DNA of 64,000 bases from Herbidospora mongoliensis (GTDB lineage: Bacteria > Actinomycetota > Actinomycetes > Streptosporangiales > Streptosporangiaceae): contig NZ_BBXD01000024.1 of NCBI RefSeq assembly GCF_001570545.1, forward strand, positions 62,001-126,000. Direction: 5' to 3'. The notes under the pieces are model-generated. The model was not told the DNA's origin, did no database searches, and saw nothing but the letters and a program-made list of their open reading frames with translations. Positions within the stretch are counted from its first letter, which is position 1; the number at the start of each line of letters is the position of its first letter. Position numbers and translations under genes: made by a program. Below, piece after piece: positions 24,743 through 34,161 of this stretch.

Positions 24743-26596
24743 ATGGATGTAAAGGCCGTCTTATCCGCCGCCGCTGCGGAACCCCAGCCCGAAGCCGCCG
24801 CCCCGCAGCCCGTCTGGACGATCGTCCCGGGCACGCTGGCCGACTTCCTGGCCACCGCCGGCACGCTCACGCTCGACCAGCGGCGGCTCATCGTGCGGCA
24901 GGCGCTGATCGTCTTCGAGCAGAACTTCGCGCATCTGCCGCTCAAGGTCGCCATGCACGGCGTCAACCCGGTCCAGCGGCTGCGGCTGCTGCAGGCGCGG
25001 CTGAGCCGGCAGGAGACGCCCGATCCCGAGTGGGCGTTCCACTTCGAGCTGCAGTCGATCTTCCATTCGGTCCGCGACCTGCACACCGGCTACCAGCTGC
25101 CGAAGCCGTTCGCCGACGCGGCGGCGTTCCTGCCGTTCCAGATCGAGCGGGCCACCGACGCCTACGTCGTCACCCGGGTCAACGCCGGTCTGCTGCCGGT
25201 CGGGGCGGACCTGAAGGTGGGCGTCACCGTCACCCACTGGAACGGGGTCCCGATCGCCAGGGCCGCCGACGTCAACGGCGAGCGGTACGCCGGGAGCAAC
25301 CTGGCCGCCCGGCACGCGCGTGGCCTCGACTCGCTGACCCAGCGGGCGCTGGCCGGGCATCTGCCCCCCGACGAGGAGTGGGTGGTCCTCTCGTACATCG
25401 ACCTCGACGGCAAGCCCCAGGAGCTGCGGATGCCCTGGCTGGTGCTGCGGCGGACCGTCCCGGCCGCACCGGTCGGCGGGGACGCGCCACGCGGGGTCGA
25501 CATCGAGGGTGAGCACCTGGCCTCCATCCGGGGTTTCCTGTTCACCGGCGCCGGCCCGTCGAACTACACCCAGTCGGGGATCTTCCTGTTCCGGCCGGTC
25601 GAGACGGCCTCGGGTACGTTCGGCCACGTCAGGATCACCGGCTTCAGCCTGGGCGAGTTCACCTCGCAGGCGCAGTGGGTCGCGGCGCTCCAGGCGCACG
25701 TCGAGACGTTCGCGTCGATCATCACGTCGATGCCCGAGGACGGGCTGATCATCGACATCCGCGGCAACCCCGGCGGGCACATCCTGGCCGGGGAGATCCT
25801 GCTGCAGTTCCTCACCCACCGGCGCATCCAGCCCGAACCGGCCCAGATGGTGAGCTCGCCGCTGAACCTGCAACTGGCCGCGCACACCCGCGACTACGCC
25901 CAGTGGCGCAGGTCGCTGGAGCTGTCGGTGCGGACGGGCGCGGTCTACTCCGACGCGTTCCCGCTCAGCCCCGAGGAGCTGGTCAACGCGTTCGGGCAGT
26001 TCTACCACGGGCCCGTCGTCCTGATCACCGACGCGCGCTGCTACTCCACCTCGGACATCTTCGCCGCCGGGTTCGCCGACCACGGCATCGGCACGATCAT
26101 CGGCACCGACGACAACACCGGCGCGGGTGGCGCCAACGTGGTCGGCCAGGCCGACCTGCTCGACGATCTGCGCGACGTCCCCGGCACCCCCTACGAGCCG
26201 CTCCCGGCCGGGGCCGCGATCAGCGTCGCGATCAGGCGCACCCTGCGCGTCGGCGAGTCGGCCGGCACGCCGCTCGAAGACCTCGGCGTCGTGCCGGCGG
26301 TACGCCACCGGCTCACCGTCGCCGACCTCCTCGAAGGCAACCCCGACCTCATGGAGACGGCCGGGCGTGAGCTGGTGAAACTGCCCAGACGGCGGCTCAA
26401 GCTCAGCCGCGACCCGGCCGAGGTCCGTTTCGACACTCTCGGACTCGACCGGGTCGACGTCTACGTCGACGGACGCCCCCGTGGGTCGGTCGACGTCACC
26501 GACGGGCCCGGCGGTCTCCCGCTGCCGGGTGGCGGTGAACAGATCAGGGTCGAAGGGTTCGTCGACGGCGCCCTCGTGGCCGTCGCCTCCGTCTAG
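24743..26596 (+). CDS. S41-family (tail-specific type) peptidase, 617 aa
   Basis: ATG at 24743 with a clear AGGAGG 6 nt upstream. The peptidase S41 core lies around residues 285-470: LIIDIRGNPGGHIL is the conserved substrate-binding strand, and VVLITDARCYSTSDIFAAGF carries the nucleophile region. A PDZ-like segment precedes it (VGVTVTHWNGVPIARA). No signal peptide is visible, so it probably acts in the cytoplasm or by non-classical export. The C-terminal 80 residues are extra strands. It stands alone, convergent with the PurA-like operon. Confidence 0.87.
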   Translation: MDVKAVLSAAAAEPQPEAAAPQPVWTIVPGTLADFLATAGTLTLDQRRLIVRQALIVFEQNFAHLPLKVAMHGVNPVQRLRLLQARLSRQETPDPEWAFHFELQSIFHSVRDLHTGYQLPKPFADAAAFLPFQIERATDAYVVTRVNAGLLPVGADLKVGVTVTHWNGVPIARAADVNGERYAGSNLAARHARGLDSLTQRALAGHLPPDEEWVVLSYIDLDGKPQELRMPWLVLRRTVPAAPVGGDAPRGVDIEGEHLASIRGFLFTGAGPSNYTQSGIFLFRPVETASGTFGHVRITGFSLGEFTSQAQWVAALQAHVETFASIITSMPEDGLIIDIRGNPGGHILAGEILLQFLTHRRIQPEPAQMVSSPLNLQLAAHTRDYAQWRRSLELSVRTGAVYSDAFPLSPEELVNAFGQFYHGPVVLITDARCYSTSDIFAAGFADHGIGTIIGTDDNTGAGGANVVGQADLLDDLRDVPGTPYEPLPAGAAISVAIRRTLRVGESAGTPLEDLGVVPAVRHRLTVADLLEGNPDLMETAGRELVKLPRRRLKLSRDPAEVRFDTLGLDRVDVYVDGRPRGSVDVTDGPGGLPLPGGGEQIRVEGFVDGALVAVASV

Positions 26597-26624
26597 ATCA
26601 AACCGCTTAGATCGACCGTCTGGG

Positions 26625-27851
26625 TCAGCGGTGGGCCGCGGCGGCCCGGCGGACCTTCTTGTCGAGCCAGGTCGGGCCGTTGGAGCGGATCGTGACCGGG
26701 GCCCCGAGTTCCTGGGCGACGAGCCCGCCCCACGATTCCGGTGCTTCGGAGAGGATCGGGCGGGCGGTGAGCAGGCGCTCCGACACCGTGGCACGGTGGT
26801 CGAGGCCGCCGCCGGGCACCAGGGTCAGGCCGTCGGCGTATTCGCGGCAGACCTTGAGCTCGGGGTGCTCCTCGGCCACGTCGAGATGGGTGAGGGCGAT
26901 CTCGTCGACGCCGCCGCAGACGAGGGCGGCGTAGCGGAGGGCGACGAGGTCGAGGTGGCCGGTGCGGAACGGGCCCTGCCACTCGCCGGTCACGTTGTGG
27001 CGCTCGGGCAGGTGGAGGGTCGGGTCCTCGGTCACGAAAGGGCCGTTGCCGTGTCGGGTCATGTACGTCCGCACGACGCCCAGCCGCTTCGCGTCGTCCA
27101 TGCCGACATCGCCGAGCAGCTCGAACGCGTTGGTGAACGTGGTGGTCGACCAGGTCGTGTACGGGTGGAAGCCGTGCCACTCGTCGAGGAGCACCCCTTG
27201 GGCGCCCTCGAAGATGAGCGGGCCGCCCGACGGCAGCCGGCCGGTGTGGACGGTCGCGGCGAACTGGCGGTAGGCGTCGGCCACGTCGTCGACCGCCGGG
27301 AACCTGATCGGCTCGCCGATCTCGGCGGAGGCCCAGTCGCGCAGCCGGCGGAGCAGGGGCCGCAGCGCCCAGGGGTTGCCGCAGTCGGCGACCCGGATCG
27401 CGGCGTCGGGGTTGTCGAGCGCGTAGGACGCCGTCTCGCCGACGCCCATGCCGCACGAACCGTGGCGGCGCTCGCCCCGGGAGCTCTCCCGGAACCGGTT
27501 GACCATCTTGTGGTAGGGCGTGGTCACCAGGGCGTCGGGGTCGACGGTCAGCAGGCCGATCGGGTCGGGCACGTTGAGCCGCAGCAGGTGCTTGGCCTCG
27601 CTGGCGAGCCTGATCGGGTCGACCATCATGAACCGCGACAGGAACGTCGGCACGTTCCAGAACGTGCCGGCGCCGAACTGGGAGAAGGTGTGGTGGTTGC
27701 CGTCGGGGGTGACGACGTTGTGGCCGGCCTGGCCACCGCCGTTGAACCGGACGACGGCCCGGTAGGGCGCGCGGGAGCACAGCCAGTCGACGATGGTGCC
27801 CTTGCCCGCGTCGCCGTATCCGAGGTCGGTGACGATGATGTGATCTTCCAT
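26625..27851 (-). CDS. Divergent adenylosuccinate synthetase paralogue (PurA-like)
   Basis: A 408-aa protein clearly of the PurA fold: YGDAGKGTIVDWL at the P-loop, GQAGHN after it, LDVAEEHPELKVCREYADG near the C-terminus, and a terminal SNGPTW. The usual GDEGKGK is GDAGKGT. The IMP-contact loop that normally reads GTTGRGIGP is GSCGMGVGET. The guanine-contact TKLD is THLD. The catalytic Asp and the GH histidine are kept. A housekeeping AMP-synthesis role is therefore unlikely; joining an amino acid or similar group to another purine-type nucleotide is a reasonable inference. It is the third gene of an operon with a Nudix regulator and a vWA protein. Confidence 0.82.
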   Translation of the reverse strand: MEDHIIVTDLGYGDAGKGTIVDWLCSRAPYRAVVRFNGGGQAGHNVVTPDGNHHTFSQFGAGTFWNVPTFLSRFMMVDPIRLASEAKHLLRLNVPDPIGLLTVDPDALVTTPYHKMVNRFRESSRGERRHGSCGMGVGETASYALDNPDAAIRVADCGNPWALRPLLRRLRDWASAEIGEPIRFPAVDDVADAYRQFAATVHTGRLPSGGPLIFEGAQGVLLDEWHGFHPYTTWSTTTFTNAFELLGDVGMDDAKRLGVVRTYMTRHGNGPFVTEDPTLHLPERHNVTGEWQGPFRTGHLDLVALRYAALVCGGVDEIALTHLDVAEEHPELKVCREYADGLTLVPGGGLDHRATVSERLLTARPILSEAPESWGGLVAQELGAPVTIRSNGPTWLDKKVRRAAAAHR

Positions 27852-27868
27852 GGCGGCGTCCACTCTCG

Positions 27869-28699
27869 CTAGTGGGCCTTCTGGGACATGACACGGTCGA
27901 CCACGGTGAGCGCGATCGTGTCGCAGATCGACGAGATGTCGTCGAGCTCGATCACGCGGTCGCCGAGAAGCGCGCGCCACAGGCCGCTGACCTGCTGGTC
28001 GCCCGCGTGGGAGGTGCCGCCGGGGATGATCACGTTGAGGTCCCAGGTGCGGGAGGCCTCTTTGACGATGTCCTCGATGCGGACGTTCTTGGGCATGGAC
28101 TCGCCGAACAGCCCGGCGACCTGGTCACCGGCCACGGACAAGTAGGGCTTCTCGTCGCCGATGATGAAGGCGACGCCCTTCACCCCGCGCTTCTCGTGGC
28201 AGTCGAGCACGGTGTGCCGGGCCAGGAAGTAGAGGGCCAGCTCGTAGCTCTCCTCCATGCCGCCGCCACCGCCGCCCTCCAGGAGGATGCGGCGCAGGTC
28301 CTCGTCCATGCGGTTGTCCGACTCGAACTGGCCGAGCTGGAGCGGCGCGCGGTCGCAGGTGGCGTCGCCGACGGCGCCGAAGAGGATCTGGGCGTCGGGG
28401 ACCAGCGCGGTGACGGTGGAGAGCAGGCTCGGCAGGCGTTCCTGCAGCTCTCTGGGGATGCGCTGCATCGAGCCCGTGACGTCGAAGAAGACCGCGACGG
28501 CGAGGCTCTCGGGGTGCTCCTGCGAGTCGCGCGCCTCGCGGAACTTCAGGTTGTACGGGTCGAGCGCCTGATGCACCCGCCAGGCGTGGCGTGGCCGGTT
28601 GCGCATCGACTCGTTGTGGCCGAAGGCGGCGAGACCGCGCTGCTCGCGGTAGATGTGCGCGGCCTCGTATTCATCGTCGGACCAGTGGCCCCATCCCAT
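27869..28699 (-). CDS. von Willebrand factor A-domain protein, 276 aa
   Basis: ATG at 28699 with AGGAG 8 nt upstream. AVFFDVTGSM at about residue 68 is a metal-ion-dependent adhesion site in a DxTGS variant. The remaining vWA strands follow (ILFGAVGDATCD, VAFIIGDEKPYLSV, NVIIPGG). A Gly-rich loop EGGGGGGMEESYELAL lies in the middle. There is no signal peptide, so it is cytosolic; vWA proteins of this type often scaffold or regulate partner enzymes. Spacing to its neighbours (30 and 17 bp) indicates co-transcription with the Nudix regulator and the PurA-like enzyme. Confidence 0.85.
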   Translation of the reverse strand: MGWGHWSDDEYEAAHIYREQRGLAAFGHNESMRNRPRHAWRVHQALDPYNLKFREARDSQEHPESLAVAVFFDVTGSMQRIPRELQERLPSLLSTVTALVPDAQILFGAVGDATCDRAPLQLGQFESDNRMDEDLRRILLEGGGGGGMEESYELALYFLARHTVLDCHEKRGVKGVAFIIGDEKPYLSVAGDQVAGLFGESMPKNVRIEDIVKEASRTWDLNVIIPGGTSHAGDQQVSGLWRALLGDRVIELDDISSICDTIALTVVDRVMSQKAH

Positions 28700-28729
28700 G
28701 CGGTGACTCCTGTTCGGTGGCTTCGAGCG

Positions 28730-29473
28730 TCATTCAGCGGTCGGGCGCAGTAACGCCGGGTGGAGCTGGGTGGCGTCGCCCCGCCGGTAGAGGCGGGCGC
28801 GGGGGCCCCCACGTTCTCCCCCGCGCTCGGTGGTGCGGCCGGTCTCCTCGACGAAGTGGCGCACCGACAGCACCTTCCGGTGGAAGTTGGCGGCGTGGAG
28901 CTGCTCTCCCCACACGGCCTCGTAGACCGTGCGCAGTTCGGAGATCGTGAACTCCGGGCCGACGAACTTCGTCGCGAGCGGGCTGTATTCCAGCTTGTCG
29001 CGGGCCCTCTCGACCCCGGCGGAGAGGATCTCCTCGTGGTCGAAGGCCAGCTTCATCTCCCCGGTGGCAGCCAGGGGGATCCATGCGGCGTTCTTGGCGT
29101 CGGTGTCGGCGACCGGTTCGGGTAGCCGGGGGGCGAAGGCCAGGTAGGCCACGGAGTAGACCCGCAGGGGTCGCGGGTCGCGGCCGGGCTTTCCGAAGGT
29201 CTGCAGTTGCTCCAGGTGGACACGGTCGAGGTCGCTCTGGGTCAGGCCCGTCTCCTCCTGGAGCTCCCGCGCGGCGGCGTCGTGCAAGTCCTCGTTCTCC
29301 TGGACGAATCCGCCGGGGAGCGCCCACTCGCCCTCGAACGGCGGCTGGCCGCGCTCGATCAGCAGGACGTGGAGCTCCTTGTCACGGATGGTCAGGATGA
29401 CGAGGTCGACCGTCACGCCCACCGCTGGGTAATCACGCGGCTCATAGGACTTCAGCCATTGCGCCTCTTCCAT
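28730..29473 (-). CDS. NrtR-like regulator (Nudix domain plus winged helix)
   Basis: About 247 aa from ATG 29473 (MEEAQWLKSYEP); an upstream ATG in frame is possible. Residues 15-160 are a Nudix domain with the box GGFVQENEDLHDAAARELQEETGL, complete apart from small deviations. The C-terminal part (EFTISELRTVYEAVWG ... NFHRKVLSVRHFVEETG) is the winged helix typical of NrtR regulators, which sense ADP-ribose-type ligands and control NAD-related genes. It is the first gene of the operon with the vWA and PurA-like genes, so it probably autoregulates them. A short inverted repeat CTCA-AAC-TGAG lies just upstream of the start. Confidence 0.85.
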   Translation of the reverse strand: MEEAQWLKSYEPRDYPAVGVTVDLVILTIRDKELHVLLIERGQPPFEGEWALPGGFVQENEDLHDAAARELQEETGLTQSDLDRVHLEQLQTFGKPGRDPRPLRVYSVAYLAFAPRLPEPVADTDAKNAAWIPLAATGEMKLAFDHEEILSAGVERARDKLEYSPLATKFVGPEFTISELRTVYEAVWGEQLHAANFHRKVLSVRHFVEETGRTTERGGERGGPRARLYRRGDATQLHPALLRPTAE

Positions 29474-29688
29474 TCCACCGTCTTTCTCAAACTGAGTACT
29501 TCTATGAATGAGCATAACTCCCCGCCTAAGCCCGCACAAGCCGCGATCCTGAACGTTTCACCACCCTTCGTACGCAGTCCCACGTCGGCTCACCCAGCGT
29601 CGTCACGTTCCCGAAACACCCTGTACGCGGCGCGGAAACGCGCCCACATTGAGATCCGCCCACCCCCTGCCCCGGAGATGACCTGCTT

Positions 29689-32600
29689 ATGAGACCCCCA
29701 CCCAGACTTCGGCTGCGGTCATGGCGGTTCCGCGTCATGGCGGTGTTCACCGCTTTGGTGGCGTCCGTCGCGCTCGCCACAATCCCCACCCTTCCCGCCA
29801 ACGCCGCCATCGCGTGCCAGGTGACCTACTCCAAGCAGTGGGACAACGGCAGCGGCTTCGGCGCCAACATCTCGATCCAGAACCTCGGCGACGCGGTCAG
29901 CCCGTGGCGGCTCACCTACACCTGGCCGGGCAACCAGACCGTCCAGCAGGGCTGGAACGCCACCTGGTCGCAGTCGGGCGCGAACGTCACGGTCGTCGCA
30001 CCGTCGTGGGCGCAGAACCTGGCCACCGGCGCGAGCGTCGGGATCGGCTTCAACGGCGGGTACAGCGGCACCAACACCAACCCCACCTCGTTCTCGCTGA
30101 ACGGAACGGTCTGCAACGGGCCGAACCCGTCGCCGTCCCCCTCCCCCTCGCCCACCCCGCAGGCACTGGTCGTGACCCCGACCACCGTGAGCGTGCCCGA
30201 GGGCGGCACGGCCACCTACTCGGTCCGGCTCCAGGCACAGCCCACGTCGAACGTCACGGTGACCTCGACGGCCGGTTCGGGTGACACGAACCTGACCGTG
30301 AGCTCGGGGGCCAGCCTGACGTTCACCACGTCGAACTGGGCCACCGCGCAGAACGTGACCCTGGCCGCCGCGCAGGACTCCGACAGCGTCAACGGCTCCC
30401 GGACGATCGCGGTCGCCTCCAGCGGCCTGGCCGGAATCAGCGTCACCGCGAACGAGGCCGACGACGACTCGGGCACCACCCAGTCGCTCGTCGTCTCGCC
30501 GACCGCGCTGACGGTCCCCGAGGGCAACACCGCGATCTTCGGTGTACGGCTGGCGATCGCCCCCACGTCGAACGTCACCGTCACCACCACAGCCGCGTCC
30601 AGCGGCGACACGAACCTGACCGTCACCGGCGGCGCGTCGCTGACGTTCACCCCGGCGAACTACGCGACCACGCAGAACGTGACCCTGAGCGCCGCGCAGG
30701 ACTCCGACAGCACCAACGGCACCCGCACGTTCAACGTGGCATCCACCGGCCTGACCTCGGTGGCGGTCACGGCGACCGAAGCGGACGACGAGAGCACCGC
30801 CAACGCGTACATCACCGAGTTCCAGACCCAGTACAACAAGCTCAAGGCCTCGGCCTCGGGCTACCTGTCACCGGAGGGCATCCCCTACCACTCGGTGGAG
30901 ACGCTGCTGGTGGAGGCGCCCGACCACGGGCACGAGACCACCTCCGAGGCGTTCTCCTACCTGATCTGGCTGGAGGCGCAGTACGGCCGCATCACCGGTA
31001 ACTGGGCGCCGTTCAACGCGTCGTGGACGCTGATGGAGACGTACATCATCCCGTCGGCGGCCGGCCAGCCCGGCGGTCAGACCGCGTACAACCCCAGTGA
31101 CCCGGCCGACTACGCGCCCGAGTTCAACCAGCCGAACCAGTACCCGTCGCCGCTCTCCACGAGTGTCGTCGCGGGCGCCGACCCGTTGGCGGCCGAACTC
31201 CAGTCGACCTACGGCAACCGCAACATGTACGCCATGCACTGGCTGATCGACGTCGACGACGTCTACGGCTTCGGCACCGGCCGCGGCAGCAGCCTGAGCG
31301 AGTGCGGCGACAACACCAAGCGGGTCACCTACATCAACACCTACCAGCGCGGCCCGCAGGAGTCGGTCTGGGAGACCATCCCGCACCCCTCGTGCGAGAC
31401 CCAGCGGTACGGCCAGACCGGCGGCGGCTTCCAGCCGCTGTTCATCCAGGGCACCGCGGCCCCGCAGTGGCGCTACACCAACGCCCCTGACGCCGACGCC
31501 CGCGCCGTCCAGGCCGCCTACTGGGCGCTCCAGTGGGCGACCGCGCAGGGCAACCAGTCGCAGATCTCGGCCACCATCACCAAGGCCGCCAAGCTCGGCG
31601 ACTACCTGCGCTACGCGATGTACGACAAGTACTTCAAGAACCCCGGCTGCGCGTCGCCGACGTGCGCCGCAGGTTCCGGCAAGAGCAGCTCGGCCTACCT
31701 GCTGAGCTGGTACTTCGCCTGGGGCGGCGCCATGGACGGCACGTGGGCGTGGCGGATCGGCTCCAGCCACAACCACGGCGGCTACCAGAACCCGCTCGCG
31801 GCCTGGGTGCTCAGCCCGTCGGGCCCGACGGCGCTGCGCCCGCAGTCGCCGACGGCGGCGAGCGACTGGAACACCTCGCTCACCCGCCAGGTGCAGTTCT
31901 ACAAGTGGCTCCAGTCGGCTGAAGGCGGCATCGCCGGTGGCGCGACCAACTCGTGGGACGGCGCCTACGCCGCCCGGCCGAGCGGCGTGCCGCAGTTCTT
32001 CGGCCAGACCTACGACGTCGACCCCGTCTACCACGACCCGCCCTCCAACCAGTGGTTCGGCTTCCAGGCCTGGGGCATGCAGCGCCTGGCGGAGCTCTAC
32101 TACGTGACCGGCGACACCACGGCCAAGTCGGTGCTCGACAAGTGGGTCCCGTGGGCCGTCGCCAACACGACCCTGGGCAGCGGCGCGACCTTCGCCATCC
32201 CGAACGAGATGGACTGGTCGGGCACCCCGTCGGCCAGCTTCTCCAGCTCGACCGGCGTGCCGGCCGACAACCCCGGGCTGCACGTGACGATCCGCAACAC
32301 CGGCACCGACGTCGGTGTGGCCGCCTCCCTGGCCCGTACGCTGATCTGGTACGCCGCCAAGGAGAACGGCTCGACCACCGGCAACGCGGCCAAGGCCACG
32401 GCCAAGGGCCTGATCGACCGCATGCTGCTGTCGAAGACCAGCAAGGGCATCGCACTGCCGGAGCCGCGCGCCGACTACAACCGCTTCGACGACGTGTACT
32501 CGTCGTCGACCCAGCAGGGGGTCTACATCCCCTCGGGCTTCAGCGGCGTCATGCCCAACGGCGACACCGTCGTCCCGGGCAAGTCGTTCCTCGGCCTCCG

Positions 32601-32751
32601 TTCCTTCTACACCAGCGACCCCGAGTGGCCGAAGGTGCAGACCTACCTGAACGGCGGCGCGGTGCCGACGTTCACCTACCACCGGTTCTGGGCCCAGGCG
32701 GACATCGCCATGGCCCTGGCCGACTACGGCACGCTGTTCCCGGCGGGCTGA
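29689..32751 (+). CDS. Secreted GH48 exocellulase with CBM2 and two Calx-beta-like modules
   Basis: A 1020-aa secreted cellulase. A signal peptide (residues 1-39) precedes a family 2 cellulose-binding module (about 40-140, CQVTYSKQWDNGSGFGANIS) and a PSPSPSPSP linker. Two similar repeats of about 105 aa follow (VPEGGTATYSVRL..., VPEGNTAIFGVRL...), each closing with QDSDS-N-G-R. The GH48 catalytic domain fills 385-1020, with VEAPDHGHETTSEAFSYLIWLEAQYG carrying the acid Glu. GH48 enzymes release cellobiose processively. The extra repeats between CBM and catalytic domain are less usual. No TGGGAGCGCTCCCA-type CebR site was found upstream. Confidence 0.95.
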   Translation: MRPPPRLRLRSWRFRVMAVFTALVASVALATIPTLPANAAIACQVTYSKQWDNGSGFGANISIQNLGDAVSPWRLTYTWPGNQTVQQGWNATWSQSGANVTVVAPSWAQNLATGASVGIGFNGGYSGTNTNPTSFSLNGTVCNGPNPSPSPSPSPTPQALVVTPTTVSVPEGGTATYSVRLQAQPTSNVTVTSTAGSGDTNLTVSSGASLTFTTSNWATAQNVTLAAAQDSDSVNGSRTIAVASSGLAGISVTANEADDDSGTTQSLVVSPTALTVPEGNTAIFGVRLAIAPTSNVTVTTTAASSGDTNLTVTGGASLTFTPANYATTQNVTLSAAQDSDSTNGTRTFNVASTGLTSVAVTATEADDESTANAYITEFQTQYNKLKASASGYLSPEGIPYHSVETLLVEAPDHGHETTSEAFSYLIWLEAQYGRITGNWAPFNASWTLMETYIIPSAAGQPGGQTAYNPSDPADYAPEFNQPNQYPSPLSTSVVAGADPLAAELQSTYGNRNMYAMHWLIDVDDVYGFGTGRGSSLSECGDNTKRVTYINTYQRGPQESVWETIPHPSCETQRYGQTGGGFQPLFIQGTAAPQWRYTNAPDADARAVQAAYWALQWATAQGNQSQISATITKAAKLGDYLRYAMYDKYFKNPGCASPTCAAGSGKSSSAYLLSWYFAWGGAMDGTWAWRIGSSHNHGGYQNPLAAWVLSPSGPTALRPQSPTAASDWNTSLTRQVQFYKWLQSAEGGIAGGATNSWDGAYAARPSGVPQFFGQTYDVDPVYHDPPSNQWFGFQAWGMQRLAELYYVTGDTTAKSVLDKWVPWAVANTTLGSGATFAIPNEMDWSGTPSASFSSSTGVPADNPGLHVTIRNTGTDVGVAASLARTLIWYAAKENGSTTGNAAKATAKGLIDRMLLSKTSKGIALPEPRADYNRFDDVYSSSTQQGVYIPSGFSGVMPNGDTVVPGKSFLGLRSFYTSDPEWPKVQTYLNGGAVPTFTYHRFWAQADIAMALADYGTLFPAG

Positions 32752-32766
32752 CGATCTGAGGTGAGT

Positions 32767-32797
32767 CCCCGGTGCGTGCCCTCGGCACGCACCGGGG
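32767..32797. terminator. Perfect hairpin after the GH48 gene
   Basis: A 14-bp perfect stem (CCCCGGTGCGTGCC pairing with GGCACGCACCGGGG) and a 3-nt loop, followed by CTTT, 15 bp after the GH48 stop. It is a strong intrinsic-type terminator. Confidence 0.85.
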
Positions 32798-32811
32798 CTT
32801 TGGAGTACTCC

Positions 32812-34161
32812 GTGAGAGCAGAATTCGCCGGGGCCAGAGAAGGGCGGGCCCGCCTGGCCTGGGGACAGCGCGCCATCTGGGACGCGATCCAGCAGGCCGG
32901 ACCGGCCAACGCCCATTTCTTCAACATCGGGCGGCTGATCGCCTTCGCCCGGGGGCGGGGCCCCTTCCCGCTGGAGGACGTGCTCGCGGCGGTGGCCGCG
33001 CTGGTCCTGCGGCACGAGGCGCTCAGAGCCAGAACCCACGTCGACCAGGACGGCGAGCCCTATCAGGTGGTGCACGGCGAGGGCGCGCTGCCGATCAGGC
33101 TGGCCGAGTGCGGCGACGACGAGGCCGACGAGGTCGCCGACGTCCTGCTGGCCGAGCTGGCCCGGACCTCGTTCGAGCCCGGCGACGAGTGGCCGGCCAG
33201 GTTCGGCCTGGTCGTCGTGGAGGGCAAGGTCCGGCACGTCGTGTTCGTGCTGTGCCATCTGGCCGCCGACGACTACGCCGCCGACCTGGTGGCCCGCGAA
33301 CTGCGGAACCTGCTGCTGCGCGGCGGGTTCCCCGTGCAGCCCTCGCAGCAGTTGCTCGACCTGGTGGCCGAGGAGGAGTCGGGCGTCGGCCGCTACCGCT
33401 CGGAGGCCGCGCTGGCCCACTGGGAGAACGGCTACCGCCGCATCCCGCCCACGATGTTCCCCGAGGTGGTGGGACCACCGGCGGAGCCGCGCTGGAGCCG
33501 GGCCGTGCTGGAGTCCCGCGCGCTGGAGGACGCCGTCGCGGTCGTGGCCGCCCGCCATCACGTCAGCACCGCGACGGTCCTGATGACGGCGGTGGCCGTG
33601 CTGCTCGGCACGCAGATGGAGCACGACGTCTCCGCGATCACCCCGATCGTGCACAACCGCTACCGGCCCACGACCCGCAACCTGGTGGCCACCCTCACCC
33701 AGCTCGGCCTGTTCACCATGCGCAGCGACCCGCGCGCGCCCCTGGCCAAGACGCTGGAGCAGTCCCACTCGGACGCGATGCGCTCCTACCGCCACGCCCA
33801 GTACGACCAGCGCGCCTGGGACGCCATGGTCGACAAGGTCAGCACCGACAGGGGCGTGCGCGTCTACCCGTCGTGCTGCTTCAACGACGTGCGGCCGATC
33901 GAGCAGCGGACGACCACCCAGGTCGCGGCCGAGGGACCGTGCCCGACCGAGGTCCAGTGGCTGCCCGGGGTGGAGCACTTCAACTGCGACTTCTGCTTCG
34001 TGATCACCCGGCAGGCCGGCACGCTCGCGATCGGGCTGACGGCCGACACCTGCCGCTTCCCGCGCGAGCGGATGGTGACGCTCATGCGCGGCGTCGAGGA
34101 GCTCGTCGTCGAGTCGTCGTTCCGGGACACCCGGCCGGTCGATCTGCACGTGTTGCGCTGA
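32812..34161 (+). CDS. Stand-alone condensation-domain-like protein, active-site motif degenerate
   Basis: A 449-aa protein from GTG 32812 (GGAG 6 nt upstream). It aligns with NRPS condensation domains: opening WGQRAIWDAIQQAG, the RHEALRARTHVD block, and NRYRPTTRNLVATLTQLGLF late. The catalytic HHxxxDG is CHLAADDYA, with the first His lost and Gly replaced by Asp. The second His is present but activity is doubtful. Similar stand-alone proteins act as acyltransferases or partners in natural-product clusters. It borders the NRPS region and may mark its left edge. Confidence 0.75.
   Translation: MRAEFAGAREGRARLAWGQRAIWDAIQQAGPANAHFFNIGRLIAFARGRGPFPLEDVLAAVAALVLRHEALRARTHVDQDGEPYQVVHGEGALPIRLAECGDDEADEVADVLLAELARTSFEPGDEWPARFGLVVVEGKVRHVVFVLCHLAADDYAADLVARELRNLLLRGGFPVQPSQQLLDLVAEEESGVGRYRSEAALAHWENGYRRIPPTMFPEVVGPPAEPRWSRAVLESRALEDAVAVVAARHHVSTATVLMTAVAVLLGTQMEHDVSAITPIVHNRYRPTTRNLVATLTQLGLFTMRSDPRAPLAKTLEQSHSDAMRSYRHAQYDQRAWDAMVDKVSTDRGVRVYPSCCFNDVRPIEQRTTTQVAAEGPCPTEVQWLPGVEHFNCDFCFVITRQAGTLAIGLTADTCRFPRERMVTLMRGVEELVVESSFRDTRPVDLHVLR

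Noticed and set aside
26625..27851. PurA-like gene as the housekeeping purA or a phage-type purZ
   Set aside because: The substrate-contact motifs differ strongly from purA, and the catalytic Asp is retained in GDAGKG, unlike what I recall of purZ; the operon context fits neither.
29540..29688. CebR-type operator upstream of the GH48 cellulase
   Set aside because: No TGGGAGCGCTCCCA-like palindrome is present in the upstream region.
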